Of a DNA stretch of 64,000 nucleotides, positions 35,443-43,632 are shown piece after piece (within the stretch, counting starts at the first letter, position 1; each line of letters starts with the position of its first letter). The notes under the pieces are model-generated. The model was given only the letters and a program-made list of their open reading frames with translations. It was not told the origin of the DNA and ran no database searches. The stretch comes from an uncultured Methanomicrobiales archaeon (lineage in GTDB: Archaea; Halobacteriota; Methanomicrobia; Methanomicrobiales; Methanospirillaceae). A program made the translations under genes and the position numbers. The stretch is taken from NCBI GenBank assembly GCA_903832665.1, contig CAILCG010000001.1, positions 1 through 64,000 on the forward strand, written 5' to 3'.

Positions 35443-35771
35443 TCTATTATGCTCTGATGCTAGTGGTTATCGTTTTCACGAGTATCGCGCATCTTCTTTT
35501 AAAAAAAGGATCAGGGGCACCTTCAAACTCAAAAATGGGGATGTATACGAATCCAAACTCACTTATAGCGTATGCAGTTTTTGCACTTGTTGCTTTTTTA
35601 TCGATCTATGTAATGAAAGGATTCGATTTAAAGGTATTTTTCTCTCTGAATTCACTAACTTATATTTGCATCCCGGTCCTCTCGTTTATTTTCCTCAAGG
35701 AAAGCTGCACAAAAAATAAACTGATTGGGATAGTCGTTATCAGTCTGGGGGTCATTATATTCAATTTTTGA
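35439..35771 (+). CDS. EamA/SMR-type small membrane transporter subunit B
   Basis: A 110-residue partner of the preceding protein with four helices (about 3-18, 35-55, 60-82, 88-108). The start GTG 35439 overlaps the stop of subunit A. FLKESCTKNKLIGIVVISLGVIIF is the typical fourth helix region. Two unequal subunits in tandem suggest an obligate heterodimer. Confidence 0.75.
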   Translation: MIYYALMLVVIVFTSIAHLLLKKGSGAPSNSKMGMYTNPNSLIAYAVFALVAFLSIYVMKGFDLKVFFSLNSLTYICIPVLSFIFLKESCTKNKLIGIVVISLGVIIFNF

Positions 35772-35906
35772 GGGAGAAGTGTCCTTAAATGACATCTTTC
35801 CAGATTACTCTTATGATTCTTACTTATGGTGAAAGAGATTGAAAATTTTTTTTATAACTTCCATAACACCTAAATCCCTATTACATCACAATTCCCATAT
35901 TACTGC

Positions 35907-36878
35907 ATGTCCAATCTCACCGTCGCAATCCTCGCCCAACCGGATTATGCCAAAGATCTCGGGAAAAAAGGCACAGTAAGCGACATCACCTTTTATAATC
36001 TGAAAAAGGGTGATGCTACCGTCACCTTCATTGAACCAACACGATACCCGGAGAAACTTTCATCCCTGTTTTACACGGTATCGGTATCGGACCGGATTGT
36101 CCTGGTTGTCGATGAAATAAATGCCACTTTTGGAGAATCTGTGCTCATGCTTGATTGTGCCGGTAAATCCAATGGATACCTCATCCTGAAGAATTACATC
36201 ACCCCGGACCAGATCGCCCCTCTCATCAAAGGCACAGTTCTTGAGCGCTATGAAGTCATCGAGGAAGATATTGTCGGGCTGCGGGAGAGAATGCTCGAGA
36301 TATCGGTGAAACAATCCGCTCACCAGAAAAACCATGAATCCTCAGGAAAAGGAGTCGTACCGGTAGATTCTCATTTCAATGTAAAAGGAGTCGGTGTAGT
36401 TGTATTAGGTTTTGTGGCTCAGGGAACGATTAAAAAACACGATACGTTAAAAGTCCTCCCCACAGAAAAAACAACCCAGATTCGCTCTATCCAGAAACAT
36501 GATGATGATTCCGATCATGCAATTGCAGGTGAACGGGTCGGACTTGCCCTGAAAAATATTGAGTCCGACGATCTTGACCGGGGTTTTGTCCTGACAAATG
36601 ATCCTGCTATACAATTCGCTACCACTGTTACCGGAAAAGCACAGCTCGTGAAATACTGGCCCGCCCCCCTCAAGGAGGGCATGGTGTTGTATGCGGGTCA
36701 CTGGATGCAGTTCCTCCCGACCCGACTCGAAAAAATCACGGTCGAAGGAGACTGGCGGATGCCAGTAATAACCCTGACTATGGAAAAAGCACTGGTTTAC
36801 CCCCATGGTGCACGGGTTGTGCTTCACTATCTTGAAGGTGGTAAACTCAGGGTTGTCGGTTCACTTACCATCCAATAA
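35907..36878 (+). CDS. Degenerate EF-Tu/SelB-like protein without GTPase motifs
   Basis: A 323-residue protein that keeps translation-factor architecture. Residues 1-150 occupy the place of a G domain but lack P-loop GHVDHGKTTL (the N-terminus reads LTVAILAQPDYAKDLGKKGT) and there is no DxxG or NKxD. Residues 150-245 are an EF-Tu domain 2-like barrel (VPVDSHFNVKGVGVVVLGFV...GTIKKHDTL), and 250-323 a domain 3-like barrel. Such pseudo-GTPases occur in methanogens; a role beside SelB or EF-1A is inference. Confidence 0.65.
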   Translation: MSNLTVAILAQPDYAKDLGKKGTVSDITFYNLKKGDATVTFIEPTRYPEKLSSLFYTVSVSDRIVLVVDEINATFGESVLMLDCAGKSNGYLILKNYITPDQIAPLIKGTVLERYEVIEEDIVGLRERMLEISVKQSAHQKNHESSGKGVVPVDSHFNVKGVGVVVLGFVAQGTIKKHDTLKVLPTEKTTQIRSIQKHDDDSDHAIAGERVGLALKNIESDDLDRGFVLTNDPAIQFATTVTGKAQLVKYWPAPLKEGMVLYAGHWMQFLPTRLEKITVEGDWRMPVITLTMEKALVYPHGARVVLHYLEGGKLRVVGSLTIQ

Positions 36879-36970
36879 GCAGAACATCCTTTTTTTCAGC
36901 ATTCCCTTTATGATCCCCAGTCCTTCCAATTACCTTATCTTTTAACACGATCATCACTATTCTGAGAAGC

Positions 36971-37528
36971 ATGATTGAATGGATTATTCTGGGCGTTATC
37001 GCCCTTGTTGTCATCGTACTGATTCTCTGGGTGGTAAGCATTTACAACCGCTTTGTCAGCCTGAGAAATTCCTCAGAAGCAACGCTCGGCCAGATCCGGG
37101 TCGCGATGAAGAAGCGGCTCGATATGATTGACCAACTTCTCGGCTCGGTGAAGAGCTATGCCAAATTTGAGAAGGAGACTCTCGAGAGAGTTACTGCGAT
37201 GCGGGCAAGTGTTGCAACTGCAGGACCTGGAGATTTGAACAAAGTAGAGGCAGAATCCCGGTCAATATTCGGCAGGCTCCTTGCAGTCGCAGAAAATTAT
37301 CCCGATCTTAAGACTTCCAGTACCGTAATGAGCATGATGGATTCGATAAAAGGACTTGAAGATGAGATCGCCCGGCAGAGATATACTTTCAACAATATTT
37401 CGCAGGAATTCAATACCATGGTCGATACGATCCCCTCGAATTTCGTAGCCAAAATGATGGGGCTTATCAAACTGGAATACCTGCAATTTGAAGAAGCGAT
37501 CAAGACTCCCCCGAAAATTGAGTTCTAA
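36971..37528 (+). CDS. lemA: LemA-family membrane protein
   Basis: A 185-residue protein with one N-terminal membrane helix (about 4-25) and a long helical domain. IYNRFVSLRNSSEATLGQIRVAMKKRLDMI is the LemA signature. The function is unknown, but LemA genes are often followed by a DUF2207 gene, as here, 18 bases downstream behind a strong AAAGGAG ribosome binding site. Confidence 0.9.
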   Translation: MIEWIILGVIALVVIVLILWVVSIYNRFVSLRNSSEATLGQIRVAMKKRLDMIDQLLGSVKSYAKFEKETLERVTAMRASVATAGPGDLNKVEAESRSIFGRLLAVAENYPDLKTSSTVMSMMDSIKGLEDEIARQRYTFNNISQEFNTMVDTIPSNFVAKMMGLIKLEYLQFEEAIKTPPKIEF

Positions 37529-37546
37529 AGGAGAAGGACGGATTCC

Positions 37547-39235
37547 GTGAGCGAAAAACGTCAATTGGGTCTCCTTGTCATAGGGGGACTCGTCCTCGGA
37601 ATTCTCGGGTTACTCGTAGTTACAGTTATCCCCCCTCTTTTTGCGGGGGATCTAGCGGTAGATTCTTTTGAAGCAACTCTTGCAGAAGACGGCAGCCTGC
37701 AGGAACATTATACCTATGATGTCTTGTCATCAGGCCAGTACCGCATGCTCTATCGCGTCTGGGAGGCCCCGCTTATTTTTGATAACAACCCAACTCAACC
37801 GTCCATCGAATTCATCTCTATGATCCCTCCTGATGATACCATCGGGTACGCGAAGGATAACTCAGGGATGGTCCGGCTCACCGGTGGGGTCGGGGCAAAT
37901 GTATCGAAGCCAAAAATCGAAAACCTTGCGCTATCAAATGAAGTGGGTGTGTTCAACCCGGACTATTATTCCGCCGGGAAATACTCCGTTGATGATGCAT
38001 ATGTTTTGCATCCGCCCATAGAGTATGATACTGTTTCAACGCACCTGAATCTCAAACTGGCCGGTGAGAGTCATATCCCATACCGGTCGATCAGGATCAT
38101 AGTGCCTGCAAAGAATATTGAACAGGTATATGTGTATCCACCCTCACTGACAACGCAAAATTCTGAAACCCGCTATATCATAACCGGAAGTGCGGCAGCC
38201 AATGAGGTCATTGCAGTCGAGATGGTGGGAAATGCACAGGCTTTTTCTGAGATCAAAGGATTCAGGACCCAGACTCCGGATATCCAGAGTAAAACCGCTT
38301 CTGCGAACTTCTGGTATAATGCACCGTATTTCCTGTCCGTCCTCTTGAGCCTTGTCGCAAAGATTGCTGTCATTCTTGTTCCGCTTCTTTTCGTAGCAAT
38401 TTATAACCGGTACGGCAGGGAAAAGGAATTCACTGTACCTGCGTACCTGAGTACTCTCCCATCAACGGCACTCAAACCCTGGCAGGTGAACCTGCTCTTC
38501 AAAGGGGATGCCCTGGATTTTGATGAAGACGGGTACTATGCGACGTTACTCGATCTTCACCGGAGAAAAATTATCTCGATTCATGAGAAGGGTGAAGGCA
38601 AAGGTATTGAGATCCGGGTATTATCCCGGGAGACAACCGACACCTATGAGCTGCGGGTGCTCGGGTTTATCGGTCTTATCTCAGAGAATGGAGTTCTGGA
38701 TACAGATTCAATTACTGCGCTGGCAAAACGGGCCAGAACCGTCAGTAGCGCGGAAGAAAAAGCCCTCCAGTACCAGCGTTCGCTTACCGATGTCACCAGC
38801 AGGGTTGACACATCGCTGTCAAACCAGTACATCGTCGATGGGAGAGAACATATCGTACCCATTGGACTTGTCGCTGTTGTCCTTTTTGCGGTTACTCTCA
38901 TCTTTGCATTGGTCGTGCCCATGCAGTCCCATATCCTGTACCCCGCGGTGGTATTGTGGGCAGTCGTAGTAGTACAGACTGCAATCGCATATGCTGCACC
39001 TTCAACATTGTTCGGGAAATGGAAAGATGACCGTTATAAGAAGAAACTCGAATGGGATGCGTTCACCCACTTCCTCTCAGACATGGCAATGATCCAGAAG
39101 TATGCCCCTGCAGACCTCTCGATGTGGGGTGAATGGCTGGTATATGGTACCGCACTGGGTGTCGGGGATAAAGTTGAACGCGCCATGAAGACACTCAAAA
39201 TCAGCATTCCCGAGACCGGTGTCCCCTTGGGGTAA
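37547..39235 (+). CDS. DUF2207-domain membrane protein, C-terminus shifted
   Basis: A 562-residue protein starting at GTG 37547. Residues 10-30 are a signal anchor, 35-240 an extracytoplasmic beta-rich DUF2207 domain, about 265-290 a membrane helix, followed by a soluble part with WQVNLLFKGDALDFDEDGYYATLLDL, a helix pair near 445-490, and YGTALGVGDKVERAMKTL near the end. It stops at TAA 39233-39235. The missing Gly-rich tail is encoded in the next frame (39235-39372), so a one-base deletion in the GGGG run just before the stop is likely. Role in cell-envelope function is not known. Confidence 0.85.
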   Translation: MSEKRQLGLLVIGGLVLGILGLLVVTVIPPLFAGDLAVDSFEATLAEDGSLQEHYTYDVLSSGQYRMLYRVWEAPLIFDNNPTQPSIEFISMIPPDDTIGYAKDNSGMVRLTGGVGANVSKPKIENLALSNEVGVFNPDYYSAGKYSVDDAYVLHPPIEYDTVSTHLNLKLAGESHIPYRSIRIIVPAKNIEQVYVYPPSLTTQNSETRYIITGSAAANEVIAVEMVGNAQAFSEIKGFRTQTPDIQSKTASANFWYNAPYFLSVLLSLVAKIAVILVPLLFVAIYNRYGREKEFTVPAYLSTLPSTALKPWQVNLLFKGDALDFDEDGYYATLLDLHRRKIISIHEKGEGKGIEIRVLSRETTDTYELRVLGFIGLISENGVLDTDSITALAKRARTVSSAEEKALQYQRSLTDVTSRVDTSLSNQYIVDGREHIVPIGLVAVVLFAVTLIFALVVPMQSHILYPAVVLWAVVVVQTAIAYAAPSTLFGKWKDDRYKKKLEWDAFTHFLSDMAMIQKYAPADLSMWGEWLVYGTALGVGDKVERAMKTLKISIPETGVPLG

Positions 39236-39372
39236 TGGGCATGAACGCTGCATTTGTTCCCCTTATGCATTTCACCCCTCCCAGTCACGGCAGCTCCGGC
39301 GGGGGCGGTTTTGGCGGCGGAGGATTTGGTGGTGGTGGGGGTTTTGGTGGCGGTGGTGCCGGAGGTCGTTAA
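39235..39372 (+). CDS. Separate Gly-rich C-terminal tail of the DUF2207 gene
   Basis: Directly after the stop, the sequence TAATG overlaps an ATG at 39235 that opens a 45-codon frame: a hydrophobic segment (AAFVPLMHF) and then a tail of Gly and Phe (GSSGGGGFGGGGFGGGG). DUF2207 proteins usually end this way. It is either the displaced 3' end of the gene at 37547 or, less likely, a separate peptide made by stop-start reinitiation. Confidence 0.6.
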   Translation: MGMNAAFVPLMHFTPPSHGSSGGGGFGGGGFGGGGGFGGGGAGGR

Positions 39373-39487
39373 TTCCACCTTTATTGGGGAATGGACACCA
39401 ATTTACTAAACGAATCCTAACCATTGACATTCATACAAAATATAAATCCGCACAAACCATTTGAACACAAAAAAGGAATCTGATCAC

Positions 39488-40084
39488 ATGCAATATACGG
39501 AAGGTCAGCTCGGCAGGGTCTTTGTCGTGAGGATCGATGACGGTGAAGACATGCTCGTCTCTTTGCGTCAGTTCGTCCTCGACAAAGATATTCAGGCCGG
39601 CTCGATTACCTTCCTCGGGGCTCTGATGAACGGGAGAATGGTGACCGGTCCGGAGGAGCCGGTAATACCTCCTGTTCCGCATTTTGTGATGTTTGAAGGC
39701 GGTTGGGAAGTATTTGGGATTGGCACCATCTATCCCGGGGAGGGAGGTCCGCATATCCACTACCATGCTTCTGTAGGCCGATCGGGGCATGCTCTTACCG
39801 GTTGTCTCAGGGAACAAGCCACAACCTATCTCATCATCGAAGCGGTGATAATAGAGTTTACCGGCCTAAAAGCCCGCAGGCAACTGGACATTAAGACCCA
39901 ACTCCACCTTCCGGTCCTGGGAGATCGGGAGAGTGCCATCAAGCTTACGGATTTTGAAAAACCCGTTGAGAAAAAAGAGGAACCCCTTCCGGTTGAGAAG
40001 AAGGATGAAAAGATTGATCTTCCCGGTGGACTTGACGAGATTATCCGGGACCTGACCCGGCACCCCCCGCCCCGTTCATCGTAA
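39488..40084 (+). CDS. PPC-domain (DUF296) protein
   Basis: A protein of 198 residues with a PPC/DUF296 domain at about 1-140: FVVRIDDGEDMLVSL, AGSITFLGALMNGRM and GPHIHYHASVG, where the paired histidines bind metal. The archaeal members resemble the AT-hook plant proteins but lack the AT-hook. The remaining 55 residues are a charged, Lys/Glu-rich tail (EKPVEKKEEPLPVEKKDEK). ATG 39488 is chosen over the TTG at 39461. Confidence 0.8.
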   Translation: MQYTEGQLGRVFVVRIDDGEDMLVSLRQFVLDKDIQAGSITFLGALMNGRMVTGPEEPVIPPVPHFVMFEGGWEVFGIGTIYPGEGGPHIHYHASVGRSGHALTGCLREQATTYLIIEAVIIEFTGLKARRQLDIKTQLHLPVLGDRESAIKLTDFEKPVEKKEEPLPVEKKDEKIDLPGGLDEIIRDLTRHPPPRSS

Positions 40085-40125
40085 CGACCCGAATCAAGAA
40101 TACATATTCTTCATCTGATTTTGCT

Positions 40126-41964
40126 ATGACCCGGCAACCAGCATTTCTCCCCATGTCCCTCAAAGAAGGGGAAAAACTGGGAATCCAGCAATTTGATATC
40201 ATTCTGATCACCGGTGATGCCTACGTCGATCACCCCTCCTTTGGAACAGCCCTTATCGGCAGGGTTCTCTGGGAGGCCGGCTATACCGTAGGGATTATCG
40301 CCCAGCCTGACTGGAAGACCGATGCCGATTTCCTTTCCTTGGGAAAACCCCGGCTGTTCTTTGGGATCTCGTCCGGTAACGTTGACTCTATGGTGAACAA
40401 TTTCACCCCCAACCTGAAACGGAGGAGTGATGATGCATATTCCCCGGGAGGGATCCCCCGGCGCCCGGACCGTGCCACAATCGTCTATACCAACAAGGTG
40501 CACGGTCTTTTCCCTGATACTCCTATTGTTATCGGGGGTATCGAGGCGAGCCTCCGGAGATTTGCCCATTATGATTACTGGCAGGATCGCGTCCGGCAGG
40601 CACTTCTGGCTGATGCACCGGCCGATCTCCTGATTTTTGGTATGGGTGAACGGTCGATGGGAGAGATCGCCCGGAGGCTTGCCGCGGGAGAACCAGTCAC
40701 TTCCCTGCGGGATATCCGGGGAACTGCCTATGCAATGGAGATCGCCGAGTGGCGCACCCGGCGCCCTGAAGGCGTTGTTGAACTCCCCGGGTTTACCGAA
40801 GTTTCCAGTGATAAAACCGCTTATGCCCGTGCGTTTGCCCTTCATTATTACGAACAGGATCCGGTGAGAGGAAAACCCGTTGCCCAACCCCACCCGAAAA
40901 CAGTAGTTATCCAGAATCCTCCTGCAATCCCTCTCTGTCCGGAAGAGCTCGATCGTGTCTACGATCTTCCTTTCAGCCGGAGAGCTCACCCCTCATACGA
41001 ACAGCCGGTACCTGCTCTCGAACCCGTTCAGTTCTCGGTAACCAGTCACCGGGGCTGCTTTGGAGCCTGTTCTTTCTGTGCCCTCACCCACCACCAGGGA
41101 CGGATTATCCAGAGCCGGAGCAGAGACTCGATCATCCGTGAAGTGATCCGGATGACGAATATGCCAGAGTTCAAAGGAATTGTGCAGGATGTCGGCGGTC
41201 CTACGGCGAATATGTACGCGCTTTCGTGTCGGCAGTGGGAAACACAAGGTGCCTGCAGAAACAAACATTGCAATGTGTCTTGTAAAAGTCTCAAAACCAG
41301 TCACAAGGAACAATGCATTCTTCTGGAAAAACTCCGGGAAATCCCTGGAGTAAAACGGATCTTTATCGGTTCGGGTATCCGCTATGATCTCGCTCTTGCC
41401 GATGACGGGGATTATCTCAGACAGATCTCCGATCACCACGTATCCGGCCATCTCAAGGTAGCACCAGAACACATTGCAAAAAAAGTGACCAGCATCATGA
41501 ACAAACCGGACCATGCGGTCTTTGACCAGTTCCGGGATCGGTTCGAAACACTCCAGGATGGAAAAAAGAGCAGGCAATATCTCCTGCCTTACTTCATGTC
41601 GGGACATCCGGGATGCACAATCGCCGACATGATCGAGCTCGCCCTCTACATCCGGGACAACCGTCTCTATACCGAACAGGTGCAGGACTTTACCCCCACG
41701 CCAATGAGCGTCTCCACCTGCATGTATTACACCGGGCTCAACCCGTTCACTCTCGAACCGGTACATGTACCGAAAGGTCAGGTGAAGAAGATCCAAAGGG
41801 CCCTGATGCAGTACCGCGATCCCCGGAACAGGGGATTGATCACGGAAGGACTTCGGGCAGCAGGGAGAACGGATCTCATTGGCTCCGGAAAAGGATCTTT
41901 GGTTGCTGCCGATGATCGTGCCAATCGTCAATTCGCGACTAAATATAGCGGAATGAAAAAATAA
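40126..41964 (+). CDS. YgiQ-family (UPF0313) radical SAM protein
   Basis: A 612-residue protein. The radical SAM cluster motif is C-F-G-A-C-S-F-C (CxxxCxxC) at about residue 312 within VTSHRGCFGACSFCALTHHQG. The N-terminal part has the DAYVDHPSFG and YGVIAQPDW patterns of YgiQ, and LPYFMSGHPGC and TPTPMSVSTCMYYTG follow later. The function of this widespread family is not established. Length matches the family (about 600). Confidence 0.9.
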   Translation: MTRQPAFLPMSLKEGEKLGIQQFDIILITGDAYVDHPSFGTALIGRVLWEAGYTVGIIAQPDWKTDADFLSLGKPRLFFGISSGNVDSMVNNFTPNLKRRSDDAYSPGGIPRRPDRATIVYTNKVHGLFPDTPIVIGGIEASLRRFAHYDYWQDRVRQALLADAPADLLIFGMGERSMGEIARRLAAGEPVTSLRDIRGTAYAMEIAEWRTRRPEGVVELPGFTEVSSDKTAYARAFALHYYEQDPVRGKPVAQPHPKTVVIQNPPAIPLCPEELDRVYDLPFSRRAHPSYEQPVPALEPVQFSVTSHRGCFGACSFCALTHHQGRIIQSRSRDSIIREVIRMTNMPEFKGIVQDVGGPTANMYALSCRQWETQGACRNKHCNVSCKSLKTSHKEQCILLEKLREIPGVKRIFIGSGIRYDLALADDGDYLRQISDHHVSGHLKVAPEHIAKKVTSIMNKPDHAVFDQFRDRFETLQDGKKSRQYLLPYFMSGHPGCTIADMIELALYIRDNRLYTEQVQDFTPTPMSVSTCMYYTGLNPFTLEPVHVPKGQVKKIQRALMQYRDPRNRGLITEGLRAAGRTDLIGSGKGSLVAADDRANRQFATKYSGMKK

Positions 41965-42171
41965 CCCGGCTTTATCGTTTTATCTGATAGTAAAAAGACC
42001 GTTCTTATGTATAGCATTATACGGTTTATGGAGCAAAACACCCTTTTTTGCGGTCTTTTTCCTTGGGGTTTGAGGGAGGAATTACGTGGATGAGGAAAGT
42101 ATCCGGAATTCTACAAACTTTATGACTATTATACGTGTGCTGATAAAAGCCTGACGAACTATGCAAAAAAA

Positions 42172-43521
42172 TTATTTCCGGTCATAATCATCATCGAACC
42201 GGACGATGTCATCCTCTTCAAGGTACTCCCCCAGTTGCACTTCTATTACCTCAAGCGGAATCACACCCGGATTTTTCAGGCGATGCATCATCCCGCTGTG
42301 GACAAATGTGCTCTCGCCCTGCCGGAGTAACCGGGTCTCTCCATCGAGCTCGACTTCCGCTGTGCCGCTTACTACGACCCAGTGCTCACTCCTGTGGTGA
42401 TGGAGCTGGAGAGAGAGCTTCTGGTTTGGCCGTACAGTCACTCGTTTAATTTTATAGGCCCCGGATTCTTCGAGAACCGTGTAAGAACCCCAGGGACGGT
42501 GGACCTGGCGGTGAAAACTGGTTATGGGGTCTTTTGCTTTATTGTACAGACCTACGAGTTTTTTCACCTGCTCGGTATGTTTGTTGTCGCAGATGAGGAG
42601 AGCATCTGTGGTATCCACGACCACCAGATCGTGCACTCCAATGAGTCCAATGTGCTTTCCCGAAGAAAAAACGTAATTGTTTTTTGCTGAAAGGTACTCC
42701 GCTTTCCCCACATTACCCTGCGCATCGTGCTGTTCGACATCATACATTGCTTTGAATGTGCCGAGATCACTCCAGGATGCGTCGAGCGGGACAACCGCTA
42801 CACGCCGGGAATGTTCGAGGAGACCGTAATCGATCGAGATGGATTCGAGACTCGCATAGTCGGGGATGGTATTACCCGAGAATGCGGAGAAGAGTGCCGG
42901 ACAGTAGGCCTTCAGTTCCCCAAAAAAACAGTCTGTTGAAAGAAGGAATATTCCGCTGTTCCAGAGATAGCCGTTCTTGACATACTCCTCCGCGGTCTTC
43001 TCATCGGGTTTCTCTTTGAACGCATCGACGATATTGCCCAATGCTAAGGGTTTTCCTGGTTTGATGTATCCATACCCCGTCTGGGGCGATGTGGGCCTGA
43101 CCCCGAATGTCACCAGGTACTGTGCGGCGAGCTGTTCTGCTGCCCGGATCTGATCGAGAGCGGTATCGCCCAGCAGGTGATCGCTGGGAAAGACAACTGC
43201 GGATGCCGAAGGGTCATCAGCCCGGATACGCTGCATTGCCCAGGCGATAGCAGGGAGGGTATTTTTTCCTGCGGGTTCCGCAAGAAGATGATCATCGGGC
43301 AGGGAATAACCGAGTTCCTCGATCTGGTTCCGGACAAGGTAGTGATGGATTTTGTTTGTTACAACGTAAATTCCCTCAAATCCGGAAAGTTGGGCAGCCC
43401 GCTCGCAGGTCCTCTGGAAGAGCGAATGACCATCCAGATGGATGAACTGCTTGGGATAGTACTCCCGGGAGAGAGGCCAGAGCCGTGTCCCCACCCCGCC
43501 TGCAAGAATAATAGATTTCAT
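42172..43521 (-). CDS. manC: Mannose-1-phosphate guanylyltransferase / phosphomannose isomerase
   Basis: A 449-residue bifunctional enzyme providing GDP-mannose. LAGGVGTRLWPLSREYYPKQF (about 5-25) is the nucleotidyltransferase signature; ALGNIVDAFKEKPD, GYLWNSGIFLL and SIDYGLLEHS follow. The C-terminal cupin (about 350-449) holds QLHHHRSEHWVVVSG, the metal-binding PMI-type motif. The start is ATG 43521. It supplies mannose for the glycosyltransferases in this window. Confidence 0.93.
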   Translation of the reverse strand: MKSIILAGGVGTRLWPLSREYYPKQFIHLDGHSLFQRTCERAAQLSGFEGIYVVTNKIHHYLVRNQIEELGYSLPDDHLLAEPAGKNTLPAIAWAMQRIRADDPSASAVVFPSDHLLGDTALDQIRAAEQLAAQYLVTFGVRPTSPQTGYGYIKPGKPLALGNIVDAFKEKPDEKTAEEYVKNGYLWNSGIFLLSTDCFFGELKAYCPALFSAFSGNTIPDYASLESISIDYGLLEHSRRVAVVPLDASWSDLGTFKAMYDVEQHDAQGNVGKAEYLSAKNNYVFSSGKHIGLIGVHDLVVVDTTDALLICDNKHTEQVKKLVGLYNKAKDPITSFHRQVHRPWGSYTVLEESGAYKIKRVTVRPNQKLSLQLHHHRSEHWVVVSGTAEVELDGETRLLRQGESTFVHSGMMHRLKNPGVIPLEVIEVQLGEYLEEDDIVRFDDDYDRK

Positions 43522-43632
43522 GGGTATTCCTGATCCTGGACAAAGGGGAGATAACCCTTCCGTGCAGGGATGTATCACATAGATCTGTCCGGAGTCACCA
43601 TTTATAGGATTCGATCCCGCATGATCCGTGAC

